A stretch of 64,000 nucleotides of DNA from NCBI GenBank assembly GCA_029204225.1, contig CM055097.1, positions 13,500,721 to 13,564,720 on the forward strand, given 5' to 3'. The stretch is from Diphasiastrum complanatum (Eukaryota > Streptophyta > Lycopodiopsida > Lycopodiales > Lycopodiaceae). The position numbers and the translations under genes are program-made. Shown in pieces: positions 1 through 12,029 of this stretch (positions within the stretch are counted from its first letter, which is position 1; every line of letters starts with the position of its first letter). Under the pieces are notes generated by a model that searched no databases, was not told where the DNA came from, and was given only the letters and a program-made list of their open reading frames with translations.

Positions 1-72
1 CACTTACTAAAAATATCTAGACCTGTTTCACACGTGTGAAAAGTCAGATCCTAAACTATGTGCCATTTTTAG

Positions 73-324
73 CAATTTTGGCCTAAAACTAGACAAGGAA
101 ATGTTGACAATTTTCACATTCAGTTTGTCATTACTTTTGTAGCAATGGACTTACTTGACACACCGAATGTCTACCGTGTCCTATTAGGACATCCATGGTT
201 ACGAGTTGTGCAAGTAATTCATAACTGGGGTACCGGAAAAATCACTTTTGAGAATCATGAACGTGTAGTCAAAGTTGATCCAATTACTTGGACTATCAAA
301 CCAATTACTCCAAAAATAAGATGA
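73..324 (+). pseudogene. Ty3/gypsy retropepsin-like fragment
   Basis: Open frame with no start codon, running from just after an in-frame stop to the TGA at 322-324. It carries the motif LLGHPWLR followed by an alternating hydrophobic stretch ending in KITFEN. This matches the C-terminal part of the aspartic protease (retropepsin-like) domain of plant Ty3/gypsy polyproteins, where a GRPWL motif follows the flap. The catalytic D-T/S-G triad lies upstream and is not in the window or is lost. It sits before a degenerate internal region and a gypsy-type polypurine tract and LTR at 1.63 kb, so it is read as the protease remnant of one element whose 5' part lies off the left edge. Family assignment is from motif memory only. 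Confidence 0.6.
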
Positions 325-1089
325 TGCTGATTCATCAACGGATCATACCTGTGACCGACCAGTAAAAAATTGGGGAGTTCATTATGACTCTCAAACCGAT
401 ACTGTCAACTAGAATCAAGCTCTTGCAACAATTGTTTGTACAACAAACTATATGTGTCAACAAAATAATCAGTCCGACTTGAGCAAGATTTCATTACTGA
501 TCGAACTTTGGATACACCTTTCACTTTTTTATTGAATGTGCTGAACGTAGCTTGGATATCAATGGAACCCATACCAGATTCACGATTGAAGGTGAACTCA
601 TTCATGTGAGTCATGCCTTGACTTATGATGACAATGCAGAACTTATCGATGAGAAGATTCTAAATCACATGGATCCTACTAGATTTGGAGTACGTGATAT
701 TTTTTATGAACCAACAATAAAACCGCCAAAAGCAGTTATATTGAAGGAAGACAAGACCACAGGACCAATGACGTAGAAACAGGCAACACAATCCGGTCCA
801 TCTACCTCTGGGACCAGACCATTATTCAAATGACCAATCCGTGTCGAGGACCAGATCCAGAGTTTCTTAACACAAAATCCCCATGAATTCTTGCATGGTG
901 GTTGGGTCATTAAATTTAAGACTTGTAAAATTGAGGCCAACAATTAGTTGGATAAGTTATCTACATTGGGAGACCAGCCGACCTGGAGAACTATAGTTTT
1001 TGAGAAAACTCCGGAATCAATCATGGGAGTTATGTGGCTAGCCCTCGGCAGTTGCGCGTAGATCCATACTACATACCGATGCCCTACAG
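325..1089 (+). other. Degenerate internal region of the gypsy element
   Basis: No recognisable catalytic motif. A 74-codon open frame at 552-776 has plausible protein composition but no family I recognise. Frame-breaking stops are frequent. The position between a protease remnant and a G-patch-like segment suggests decayed gypsy polyprotein, with reverse transcriptase and integrase absent. Confidence 0.35.
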
Positions 1090-1467
1090 AAATAAGTGGA
1101 AGGATTTGGGATTGGCCATGGACAAAATCACGATCCATACGCCAAACTGGCAATAATCCACCAACCTTACAGTTGGGAGATATTAGTGGATTTCCAAGGA
1201 GCCTTACAAGCATACCAGTGGGAATATATCCACTCTCCCGCTTCAACAATGAGGCAATCGACACTATTTGCAAAAGATCTAACTCTACTGGCATCTGTTG
1301 CATCACGATGGGATGATTGTCTTCCCACTTTGGCATTCGATCCAAATAAGCCAATGGTTTCAAATAGTGTTAAAGATCAGCTGCCAGTAGCAAGATTATA
1401 TTTCCATGCTGCCATGATGGGAGGATCTTGGGAATTTCGGTTCATAGCTGGGATGATCTCAAAGTGA
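1075..1467 (+). pseudogene. Gypsy-associated G-patch-like segment
   Basis: An open frame read from about 1,075, with an in-frame ATG at 1,096. It contains GFGIGHGQ near its start, a glycine-spaced motif resembling the G-patch-like segments sometimes found in plant Ty3/gypsy polyproteins. The rest (about 115 residues to TGA 1,465-1,467) has no domain I recognise. It lies about 180 bp upstream of a polypurine tract and LTR start, as expected for the 3' end of an LTR element's coding region. Start codon uncertain; probably part of a longer decayed frame. Confidence 0.35.
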
Positions 1468-1645
1468 TCGTTGAAGCCCATCGTTGTTTTTTGTCGCACA
1501 ACCTGGATTTCAACACTGCCTAACTCGACTTCATGGAGCAGGTGCAGTATCATTTAATAAAGATTTGACGTGATGCAAATAAAAGTTCACGATAATTGCA
1601 TCTCGCAGGTGTCGTGGGACCGCCACCAATTTTGGTGGGGGACAC

Positions 1646-2135
1646 TGTTGGAGGGTTTGCGGATTTCAAGGCAACCCTAACCCTAGTTAATAAGTGAGAG
1701 GGATTTGGCACCCTACGTGTGTAAGTCCAACCCGATGATCACATAGTTATTTGATAATTGGGAAGTCAATAAAAGGACTTTAGGCCTTTTCGCGGGACTT
1801 TTAATGTTGCAGGGCCTAAATGTCAAGTTGGGACTCCCACCAAAATTGGTTCAAATTCAATTTCAAATTGGTTCCCTCCAATTTTGAAATGGGTTCCCAC
1901 TCTTTTTTACATTTGAATAGTTCTGGAGGTAGAAATGGACCAATAGGATTTTAAGGCCAAGGCCCTCCTCTCTACAATAAATAGTAGCAAACTCGAGTTT
2001 GGAAATCATGTTCATTTCCTCATTTCAATACAAGCAGATTGGTTCTCTTATGGAATGGATTTGTGAATGTCCTTGCTCTTTATCTCTTTTCCTCCATCTC
2101 TCATGATGGATCTGAATGTATTTGGAATTGTTATT
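1646..2135 (+). mobile_element. Gypsy 3' LTR (start well supported, end interrupted)
   Basis: A purine-rich tract, GGTGGGGGAC at about 1,634-1,643, is followed by TGTTGGAGGG at 1,646. This is the usual arrangement of polypurine tract and 3' LTR start (TG...). The following ~490 bp contain an ACAATAAATAG stretch near 1,973 that could be the promoter or poly(A) region. The far LTR end is not visible because the fold-back LTR at 2,136 interrupts or abuts it. Confidence 0.5.
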
Positions 2136-2853
2136 TGTTATGTCCATGGACAATAAGTAGGATTTAATGTACTCCTAGTCTTGGATACATGGTACTCCAG
2201 TAAATCAAGCTGCTAGTTATGCCACATCATACTGGATGTGACCGAAAGTAACTAATATCTTTGTGAGGCCCATATTACTCTAAATGGAGTTTAGACAAGG
2301 TATGAGACAGTGTATGCATGTGTAGAGTTATCAATAGCAATTAATATAAGGGAAGCTCCCTAAGAAAGATAAAACACAATGGAAAACACACTATGGAGCA
2401 ACCACCCAACCAAGTAGAAGCAACCAATCAACTCTAGAAGCTTCACCCCCAAGCCAAGGAATAAGAAGCATGAGGTAGAGTGAAACCCTTGCAATGAATC
2501 AATGATCACAATGAGAAGTAGGACGAGTATGGCCTCAATATATAGAGCCAAAAGCAACCTGGGCACATAGCCATGCATAGCCCTAAGTTTCCTATACATA
2601 GATTCACCTAGAATAGAGTCCTAAGCATGGACCAACTATTCATGGAATTGCTATTGATAACTCTACACATGCATACACTATCTCATAACTTGTCTAAACT
2701 CCATTTAGTGTGTTTTGGGCCTCATAAGGATATTAGTTACTTTCGGGTCACATCTAGCATGACGTGGCATAACTAACAGCTTGATTCACTGGAGTACCGT
2801 ATATCCAAGACTAAGAGTATACTGAATCCTACTTACTGGCCATGGACATAACA
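2136..2853 (-). repeat. Fold-back LTR: solo LTR with inverted copy of its first 209 bp
   Basis: Positions 2,136-2,344 and 2,645-2,853 are inverted copies of each other (about 90% by eye), separated by 300 bp. Read on the minus strand from 2,853, the sequence begins TGTTATGTCC and contains CTCTATATATTGAGG, a promoter-like TATA region, as in a copia-type LTR. The arm at 2,136-2,344 is the reverse complement of that LTR's first ~209 bp. The whole can fold into a hairpin. It is flanked by rearranged pieces of the same LTR at 2,893-3,003. Confidence 0.65.
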
Positions 2854-3003
2854 TTAGAATACTCCTAGTTCTGGATACATGGTACTCGAGTTAGGGCTAT
2901 GCATGGCTATGTGCCCAGGTTGCTTTTGGCTCTATAGTATACTGAATCCTACTTACTGGCCATGGACATAACATTAGAATACTCCTAGTTCTGGATACAT
3001 GTA
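2816..3003. repeat. Scrambled direct duplicate of LTR pieces
   Basis: About 65 bp beginning AGTATACTGAATCC occurs at 2,816 and again at 2,936. Between them, 2,893-2,935 is an inverted copy of 2,537-2,580 in the middle of the fold-back LTR. This points to repeated template switching or nested recombination. Confidence 0.6.
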
Positions 3004-3385
3004 TCAGGTCGATGACCTCAGTTGATCTACATGTCGTTTTCTTATGCTGCTTTCTGAATATGCAAGCCTCGCATCTATCTATTGTTTTCTCCGGTCTATA
3101 GTCAAATCCTTTGAGCATCTTTTCTTTTGCCATCACCCACGTCCTCCAATGTGTCCCAACCTTCTATGCCAGAGGTTGTTCACCTTGCTTGAGCTGAGCG
3201 TGACACAAGCCATGGATCTTTCCTCGGCTCCCCCTTGGAGTTGATATAGCCCCCCTATGCGAAATCCAATTCCAATTGGCTCTCTTTCTCTTTGAATGCT
3301 GCACCCATCCTTCTCAAATAGCACATCCAATCCAACGTCAGTAATGCGTGCTACTGATATCAAATTCTTTGCCAAGTTTAATGTT
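3001..3385 (-). pseudogene. Ty1/copia pre-integrase (GAG_pre-integrs) fragment
   Basis: On the minus strand, 3,375 down to about 3,140 reads KNLISVARI and then LWHRRLGHIG, the hallmark of the copia region between protease and integrase. A shift into another frame at about 3,136 continues with DRCEACIFRKQH, the C-x2-C of the integrase zinc finger. Thus H-H-C-C is present but split between frames. No protease, integrase core or RT flanks it, so it is an isolated ~0.4-kb relic between a fold-back LTR and a unit R copy. Confidence 0.8.
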
Positions 3386-3386
3386 T

Positions 3387-4850
3387 TGTCACACTCCTTT
3401 TTGAACTCAACCTACCTACAAACAGCAATAAACCACGCATAGATTGATCTCAAAACTCAAGCTTTATTCAATTCTTAGCAAGCATGTAGCATCCACCAAA
3501 ACAACATTAAGGAGCTGGCTGTCTTGTCTCCACCCAACCTTTGCTGCATAGAATGTGATAAGGAATGTCTCCTCTCTAGGCTCATTTATGCACACCTTGT
3601 CTCTTTCTCATTAGAGTTTCAAACTAGAAATGCCACATAGGATGAGAAAAGAATTCGATTCAAGTAAAACAATATTGTTTATTTTCTTGCCCACACCACC
3701 CCCAAGCCGTACACCATTTCCAATCGTATAACCAGCCCGTCTACAGTTATGGTTAAGAAAATCAACTATATTCATGGTCACATTCTGTTAACAAATATGA
3801 TTTTGAATCTATATTCTCTCTTGACATTTGAAATCAATATGAGCGCCATCTTGAAATTGAAAACAAAATATGAGTACCATCTTGGCATTAAAAACAAAAT
3901 CTAAGCGCTACCTTGACATTGAAATTAAAATATCAGTGCCATCTCCATATTTGAATATGGAGGGGATCACCAATATAGAAGCATTCATGACAATTGATTA
4001 TTTTCCATCAGGTAAGAATATATTTGCATTAAAATATTTTTATAGAATTTCTATTATGAATACTATGAAGCTTGTGACTGGTTTTGTACTTTTCAAGATC
4101 ACGACTTTGTGTCATCTTCATTTGGACAGTCCTATTGACTTGGCACCTTCATAAAAAAGAGGAGTCAAAGGATCAACAATATCTCTACTGAAAAACTTTT
4201 ACATTATAGGACTAAAGGAAAAAAGAATCTGGATATGTGGACAGATGGGTCTTATTATCCTCAAGATCCTAATACCCTACATCATCTTGTCTTATCCTCA
4301 ACAACTCAATTAGTCATATGGATATGCAATGGGCATAATGGTTTCTTGGGATATTGTGAATAATCACAAAATTATGGAAATACATTTTCAATTCAGAGGA
4401 TTCAATTCTTGGAGAGTACTTAGGTCAGGTGTATGTCCTCTTACTATCATGAGAGAGAGAATGTAATACAAAAGTTGATGTAAGAAAATGTAGATATTTG
4501 AACAATCATGAATTATTAGAAAAAGTTATTTCAGATATTAGAATAGAATCTGAATAGATACATGTGATATTGCATTCTATTCATTTGGAAAATATACAAT
4601 TATTGAAAGATGTGGAATTATTGACAAAGAAGTCTAAAAACTACAAACGAAAGTGACAATCTTGCAAGGATATTCAAAATCTCTTAAGAGGAGGTTATTG
4701 GAACAGAAGGAGCCATGCATTCAATTAGGTTTTTGGGTTGGGTTGATCCTCTTCTTGGATCTTGGTTTTTGGCTTATCTAGGCATCAATGGCTCTAGATC
4801 TTCTCCTCTTGAGGTTGATCTTCTCAAGGGAGGTGAACAATGGAAAGGAA
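3387..4850 (-). repeat. Unit R, X segment (copy A)
   Basis: Closely resembles 43,605-44,969 and, inverted, 45,319-46,683. It begins with the same CACTCCTTTTTGAACTCAACC-type sequence and AATAAA-like signals. Open frames at 3,870-4,154 and the partial match to 44,168-44,371 share residues such as YFPSGKN and TGFVLFKITTLC on the plus strand, but they are short and broken here. No protein family recognised. The strand given follows the LTR orientation of unit R; the coding strand is unknown. Confidence 0.65.
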
Positions 4851-5032
4851 ACCTACTAATGGATTCTAACGATCTCTTCCAAAGGGGATTTAGTTGGATG
4901 AAGGCAAGTGCCAATGATCATTCAATAATGTGATAGCATGATTAACAACAACAAACAAGCATTCATCATCCACGATCAATCATACACAAGAAAATAGAAG
5001 TACTTCACACAAAAAGCAAGAATGGTTGGAAG

Positions 5033-5128
<96 letters not shown>

Positions 5129-5642
5129 ACATCCCTCTTTATACACAAAGCTAGGGTTAGGGATTTTGGTGCACCCAAAACCATGTGCCATAAGAACTTG
5201 ACTTTATATAAAGTTTTAAACCAAATTGCATTTTAAACTATTTGAGTCATTTTTCATTTTAGTCCCAGTCAATTGTATATCTACTTTTACTTCTCGTGCC
5301 ATAGGCTGACAAGTAAATGCACCTTCTGCGGGTGTCTGACGTTACATTACAGATAGATCTAAATCCTTATGCCAACTCGGCCATGATTTTATTTCCATCA
5401 CTATAAAATGTGTTGGTGAGGCGTTGGGCTTTGTTGTTGCTCATTGGCTGGTTCACAACTTGTCGACTTCTCTGGCATTGGTGTTCCCGGTACATATGGA
5501 TTCTAAAACTCTTATCTGTGAGACTGTGATTTGTCGACGCTCCTTAACGTAGTTTGGTAGCTCGACTCCATCGCTTGATATTTGTTATGCTCTTTTAGTA
5601 GCTGGAATCCGTTAGAAGAATCTTCATGAGAATCTTCTAAGA
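4851..5642 (-). mobile_element. Unit R, LTR-like segment (copy A)
   Basis: Minus-strand copy of the segment that starts TGTTAGAAGATTC after a G-rich tract in other copies (54,040; 62,955; 63,635; inverted at 37,547). Here the first bases are slightly mutated (minus strand begins near 5,642). It contains the CT/GA microsatellite and a TATAAA-type motif. The far end of the LTR could not be fixed by eye. The sequence around 4,905 lacks about 38 bp present in the 36.8-kb copy. Confidence 0.55.
5037..5121. repeat. (CT)n microsatellite
   Basis: About 42 uninterrupted CT units. The same position in other unit R copies carries GA/CT arrays of different length. Confidence 0.98.
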
Positions 5643-6490
5643 TGCCCCCACTATTGTGAATTTGGTGACAGTCCCTTGGCACCTGCATATGTCTTTAGCA
5701 TTGGCATGCATGGCAATGTGAGACCGTGGCAAAGGAAGGTGAAAAAGGGGTATAGACAAAAGGGGGGTGAGAATCGACAAAAAGTGAGAAAAAAAAATTT
5801 GGCAACAAAATTTTATTTTAGAGGGGGGAAACATAGAGAGTGAGTGAGGAAATAAAAGAAAAATAAGAAGGATAAAATGAAACGAATGGTGAAAAACAAA
5901 AAAATAAAAGTGAGTCCTTGAATGCTTTTTGTGGACTTCTTTTTATTGTTTTTTATTTTCTTCAAATAGTTTTTTTTTTTAAAGATACAGATGATAGTTA
6001 CATGCTTCATGGAGCCTGCTCAAGTTGTTTGCCCTTCGTATCTTCGGCATGTCAAATCTGATGGTGGGTTTGAGCAACCACACGGACGAGTCAGAACCAC
6101 AATGAGCTGCGCATGGTGGATTTCGAACGGATTGGGCCGAACGTTGGGTGCATATTTTTCAGGAATCCCGTCGTATACCATTGTTCCAACCTCGTGATAT
6201 TGACCAAAAACATTGCCAATAAGTGATGGTAGGTTTAGTATAGAGGGACTTGATTCTCGATGGCCATCGTCTTGAAGGCTTTATTGGGGTTGAAGCAGAA
6301 CTTGCCAAAGTATAAATCCCATCTGGTATCCACTTTAGCGGGTGTCAGAAGTGTCTCCACGTTATAGTAAGCTTCCAAAATGATGGGATCTAGAGAATTA
6401 GCCACGTCGGTCATGAACCAGTTGAGGGCCCTAATGCAGTCGACCGTTGTTTTGCAACCCAGTTCAAACTTTATTAGTGGCCAAAAAAAC
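5643..6490 (-). pseudogene. Unit R internal region (copy A), broken
   Basis: Minus-strand remnant of the unit R internal sequence next to its LTR. The conserved block on the minus strand at about 6,235-6,492 reads through residues such as DLYFGKFCFNPNKAFKT, also found at 13,104-13,427 and 53,158-53,460. Farther down (5,990-6,200) the aligned copies read in a shifted frame. Next to the LTR is a purine-rich tract, consistent with a polypurine tract. No known domain. Several stops and frame changes mean it does not code. Confidence 0.5.
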
Positions 6491-9400
6491 ATTGATTGGA
6501 AAATGTAAATTGGTGACTCTCTAAACTGTGATAGACTTGGATTTTGGATTGTGGATGCATGCTAGATTAATTGTGGATGCAATCGAGTTTTGTGAACCCT
6601 GCAAAACTATTGCTTGTTGATTTTAAGAGCTTAGGAGCTATAATTTTTGAACCCTTTTGAGAAAGCTGATTTTGTAGAAGTAGGAGCATCTGTTCTATGC
6701 AAAAGAAATCTATGCACTGGTTGAACCCATGAAAGTCTTATTCCTATCATTTTCTTCTCCCCCTTTTAAAAGAAATTCCATAATTTCGATCAAGTTTTCC
6801 TTAAAATCATAAAATATCTTATCCCAAGTGATAGAACAATACTCTCAATAAACAACTATCAAATAGAGATAATCATTTGAAAGGAATTATATGAATCTCA
6901 ATCCAATTGTCTCGTATTTAAGAAATTTCTAAAAAGTAGAGGTTTAAAATTGAAAGAGAAATAGCTTTTAAGGGTTTTTGATTTGGAAATTATGAGATAC
7001 CATTGAGGGAGGCGGTTCTACTCATAACCACTCCAAATACCCTAAACAAGTTTAACCAATGGTTTCAATTGTTAGCATTACCAATAATGTAAATACTACC
7101 CACTGGTCTACAGATCATTCTCACACAAGAAATTCTTCTTTGAAATCACTAATGTCTCATACCACCAGTTTTCTCTCCAAGAAAGTCCTTTGCTTTTAGA
7201 TCCGATCATCAGAAAATAAAAAAGACTATCTGACCATCCTATATCCAATATAGGATCCAATCTTCAACCATTTCTAGGAAAAAAAAAATACCTCCAACTA
7301 TTGAATTCACCATTTTCTTAAGTTTCCACAGTAGATGAAAATATCATCTAAGAATATTACTAGGCATTGATCCCGGTATGGACGAGAAACCTCATTCATA
7401 TACAGTTGAAATAGCCCAAGTGTATTCATCAAAAAGACAGAAGGAATAATTCAAAATAGCTGAAGTATAAACCAATAGATATCCAATATCTATATCAGAA
7501 ATGGTACAAGGAATTCAATTCCTTCAAGAAGATCAATAACCGCATTATCCGATAATCCAGAGATCTCCACTCCATCTGGATTCCCAATACCAGATATGCA
7601 CATATCTATTCCACCAAATATCGGAGTACTCCCATATCGCAGTAATCCAGATACAAAATTGTGATTTAACAAGAATCTGCACATGGTATTTCCGTAATAT
7701 AAAACAACCTCTCTGGTTGGTACTATCATCCCAAATTTCTACCATGAGAGAGTTACAACTCTTAGGAATAAGGTTCTTACAGTACAAATGTGAACCAAAT
7801 GCCATTCTCGTTCCTTGTCACAATTTCCATTAACAAATAAGGTCAACTCATGGTCCTATAGATATTCAAAAATAAATTCACTTAATGAATCCAAGAAATG
7901 ATACAGGGATTATTAATCCATCCAAATTTCACAACGCTATAACATTTACCTACTCATGTGTCTCATTTTCTTCCTCCCTTATTTTTTGGTCACCCAAAAA
8001 ATTTACTAACGAAGGCTTTGAAAGCTCCATTGACACAAGTAAATGCTAGGCTACTTCCATTTTGACTATACAGTTCATTTTCATTACTTTGTTAAAGTTG
8101 CCTGAATCAATGGAAAGTCAATAACATTTGGATCCGGGTACTCTTTCCAATATTCGATACACTTGTTTTTTAATCGAATATAGAGCTACTTCTCAACAAT
8201 TACGACCTTATACCATTTATTCACTTTGACAAGTATCTGAAAGCTTTAGTTTTCTCAACCTTTTAGGATAACCTATCGGTGTAACACCGAAGTCGAAAAG
8301 GAAGAACCATAAAAATACCATTTAACTCAATTTACTGGGGGTAATCTTACTCCAGAGTTAAATCAATAAGAAGCATAGTACCGGGGACCCAAAATCCCCA
8401 CTAACTGGGTACTTGCCTAGAGAACCAAACCACTACCATTATTTTGTCAAGATCGATTTAATAAAATTTGACCGATTATTACAACTTGACACAAAAACAA
8501 CAATATTAAGTTCTCAAAAAGCTAGACTTATAGGTAACTGCCAAGTTGATAAGGACTTTATACATGCATAATGTCCACAGAGAAGAAAAAACCAAATTCT
8601 TTCTATTGTTTACCAGGAAGCATATCCGAAATCAAGTTTTGACACACTTGCCCAAAGAAATCGAAATTCCTCTCACTGGGAGCTAGCAACTCAAATTTTC
8701 CAAGTTTTCATAATTACTTTTGGAACCATTTTTTAAGTCACTATATGTCAAGCTCTTAAAATCTTGGTTGACCAGCACTCATGCAATTCCATAAACATTG
8801 TGGCCCCTCAACTCTAAAATACCCGAAAACCAAGCACAAAAAAAAAAAAAAAATCCCAAAAAGGCCTCTCAAAACCCTAATATCAAAAGCTAGGAATCCC
8901 ATTGCTCCAGCTGCCATCAACCATAAATGGGAGGATTAATGATAGTCAAAAGGCTGATTAGATAGTGATTTTGGACCAAAAATTGGGGATTTAGGACCAT
9001 AAATGGGCTAAAGAAACCATGTTTGACTAGAATCAAAACTTTTAGTGCTTGCTTGCAATGGATGTACATGGATTAGGATTAGATTGCACTTATTTGTGGA
9101 TTTCCCCACAAAAATTTGATGTTTTTTGATGTTTTTGGGACTAAATTTGGGGTAGATCTCAAAATTCTCAGCCAAGACTTGGTATGAACATTTCCAGAGA
9201 TGTAATGAAGTTGTACCAGAGCTATCATGGAGTTTAATTGGGATTAGACACCATTAGGGGTCTCAAAACACCAAAAATTAGTGTATTTTTGCTGATTTTT
9301 GAGCATGAACACCTCTCAATTGGGGGTCTGAAACTGTTGGATCTTGTTACAAGCTTAAAGATATGATAAATTGCCTATGATTTGAGCCATCATGCATCCA

Positions 9401-9727
9401 ATTTGGATAGATGTGCATTAGACACCATCATATTGAAGTTTTGCTTGTTGAAGGTGGCCAAAAATGCATTTTTTGCATGATCTGAGCTTATGATTGCTTG
9501 CTCTACCTATTAAAAGCTTATATGCCTCTCTAATGAACCTTTTTAGAGTGCTTGTAACCTCTGATCCAAGGCTTATTGGGCTGGGATGCAAATTTTAATG
9601 ATTCCACCTTTCAAAAGTGTGTCCTCCTACCTATTTTTTGTGCATTTACTGCTCACACATGTGAAGCCTAGGTTACAAGGTGATGTGTCAAGTGCCTTGT
9701 AGACCCATTCTCCCTCCGTACTGTGCC
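6491..9727. other. AT-rich region with no supported gene
   Basis: Short open frames only (for example 7,490-7,805, two overlapping frames), with no motif I recognise. Contains poly-A runs (8,838-8,853) and no obvious LTR pair, tRNA or protein domain. May be degraded transposon or the long 5' LTR/leader of the gypsy element at 10.4 kb. Confidence 0.6.
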
Positions 9728-10377
9728 TTACAGCGACCAATTTGGTGTCCTGTAGAGAAAGTTATGGTTGTCTGAAGTTTGGCAATTTTTGAAGTAAAAT
9801 TTGCAAAATTTTGGAATTTTTTTGATGCATGCATGCTTGTAAATCAGTGTAGTGCTTTTATGTTGATGGAAATGTATGGATAGACCTGTATGCATGCTTG
9901 GATGCATGTTGCATGCGTAATCAGTGATTTGATCAATATATTTCTTGCATGTAGTTATTTTTGGTAACTCTAGATCAAAAAGCAGGTTTCCTAGCAACTA
10001 GGCTATTTACGAAAAAGATTTCGTTTTTTCGAAAAAGTCAGTGCATGTTAAATTAGTTGCATGTAGAATGTTTCGAAATGATTCGGAATGTGACAATGTC
10101 TGTGATTCTGTTAAATCAATCTTCCTAATCGATTTTCACAGTTGGTCCATTTCGGTCGGAGTTCAGAAATTCCGGGGTTTCGTAAATTTTTAGACTTGGT
10201 CCTAAAAGTTGTTGATGTTTAATCAGTTTGATATTGATTTTGCGAAATTTTGGCTTAAATGAGTGAAAGACCTTGTTGCGTAATATCGGCCACTTATGAA
10301 GGTTATGAACTTTTCACTTGTTAGTTGATGATTCGATCTCGACTAATTAAGCTAATTTTGCATGTTAGGAAATCCAT
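9728..10377 (+). other. Probable leader of the second gypsy element
   Basis: AT-rich, with repeated TGCATGCATG-like words at 9,824-9,915 and no open frame on the plus strand. It directly precedes a gypsy gag start, so it may be untranslated leader. I could not find a primer-binding site or a 5' LTR. Confidence 0.3.
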
Positions 10378-11101
10378 ATGGCAGATGATAATGCAAATGT
10401 AGCTCTTGATGGTCAGGTGCCAATGCCTAGCTATCTGCAAATTTGCCAATCGTTAAGCCAAGTGCTTAATGAGATAAACAACATGAACACTTTACAGGAT
10501 CAACAAATGGAAGTACTGTTGAATCAAGTGAAAACTTTATCCGCTCTAAATTTGGGCTTTCAGCCTGAACCTTTTTCGAGGGAGAAGAAAGAGAAAAAAC
10601 CTGAAGTTGTGGCTGACTGGTTAACCAAGTTATCGATAATTTTAATCTACACGGAATTTCTAAAGAAAAAAAATTGAGAGTGTTATTCGGTTCTTCTGTG
10701 GGAAAGCTTCGTCGTGGTGGCGTGATCTGCAACCTAAACCTACCACATGGGACAAGTTTATGGAGGTGTTTAGAAAGTCGTTTGTGGTTGTGGACGACTC
10801 AGATTTCTACCAAAGATTTGTGAATTGCAAAATGGGTACTCGAAGTTTGGACTTGTACACGCAAGATTTTATGAATTTATGGAATAAAGTTCTCTCATTT
10901 GATGCAAAACTGGCACTGTGGCAGTTTATCCTAGGTCTGCCTGCAGATTATCAGAATGAGTGTAAGCGTAATGTACATCAAACTTTTGATGACGTCGTAC
11001 GAGTCACAAAAGCGTATGACTCCACAATAGTGGCAGGATTTGTCAAAAGTTTGAATAAGTCAACTTTTGTTCTTCCATTTATCAACAAAACCACATCATG
11101 A
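10378..11101 (+). pseudogene. Ty3/gypsy Gag (retrotransposon gag domain), frameshifted
   Basis: ATG at 10,378 opens a 99-codon frame. It stops at 10,677 after a run of eight A (near 10,664-10,671). Reading one base over, the protein continues GKASSWWRDLQP and on to TGA/stop at 11,101. The joined reading has the usual gypsy Gag layout: a hydrophilic N-terminus, then the retrotransposon-gag domain with an A-x2-WW motif, W-x2-F-x4-F, and a YxxxF-x3-W core. Gag would form the virus-like particle. The likely lesion is a +1 A insertion in the homopolymer; programmed frameshifting inside gag is unlikely. No zinc knuckle is seen downstream. Confidence 0.75.
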
Positions 11102-12029
11102 TCCAGATGAACAGATGGTACATTTCCTAGAATCATCTTTGGGGAAGAACCACAATGATAAGTGAAAATCAGACCCATACTGATCCAAGCAAGTGAGTGT
11201 TCAACGTAAGGGGGTAAAAAATGTTATCAAGGGAATTATTGAGTGAAGAGAGGAATGTTTCGAAAGTTCAATAAAATCTAGACTGAATTAGAACAAGACA
11301 CACACCCTCTAGAGTTGTTGAGAACCTTAGACACTTCACCCAAGCTGAGAGGGAATTTTTGTTACTAGAATAGTGTCATAGTATAACACCACATAGGGAG
11401 GGCATGAATGATGAACGCCGACCACGATGATATTGTCCTATACTTTGATTCACCGGAATCTATGTGACCATAATAGGACTCGATACTACAGAACGTGGGC
11501 TCGAACTGGAGACTTAGTACTAGAGGTGGACAACGAAGGATTTCGGGTAAGGGCCACACCATACATCAAAATAAATCAGCAATGGATATTCGTGACCACA
11601 CAGACCTTACAATTGCAATCCCTTGCGCAAGTGTTGACCCCAATAGACTTTCCATGACAAGTACAACTTTATGTGACAGACAACAAAAGTATTTTAAGCA
11701 TGCATGAGCTAGTAGAAAATCTGAACTGGGTGTGTGTAGGCCCAACAACTATCCGATATACAGAGTTAGTAATAACCCGTCGGCCTCCCCCACCAGTTTC
11801 TACTGATGAAGATTTGACAACAATTCTGAGACGTATTACCCAACCTTTAGAGGATCCAACCGCAACTGCAGAAGAGCCATGTTATGGCCATATTCGGTTA
11901 AGGACTTGGAATAGTCCTAATATGGTAGACCGGCCCTCCAGTGTTCGAGATTATTGGTCACACCATGATTTAATTCCATGTCAAGGCCAGTTTGTGACTA
12001 ATTACCTTGAGAGGACCCAGACACTCTAA
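11102..12029 (+). pseudogene. Gypsy internal region, unrecognised
   Basis: Several short plus-strand frames. The longest (11,673-12,029, 118 codons) has a proline-rich patch and no motif I know. Overlapping frames at 11,427-11,707 suggest a broken longer frame. It ends about 100 bp before TATA-like sequence (12,141 region). Probably decayed polyprotein of the element whose gag is upstream; no RT or integrase motifs are left. Confidence 0.35.

Noticed and set aside
4976-5191. Open frame of alternating Arg-Glu repeats
   Set aside because: It is only the CT/GA microsatellite read in frame; the same artefact occurs at 36,882, 39,457 and 54,441.
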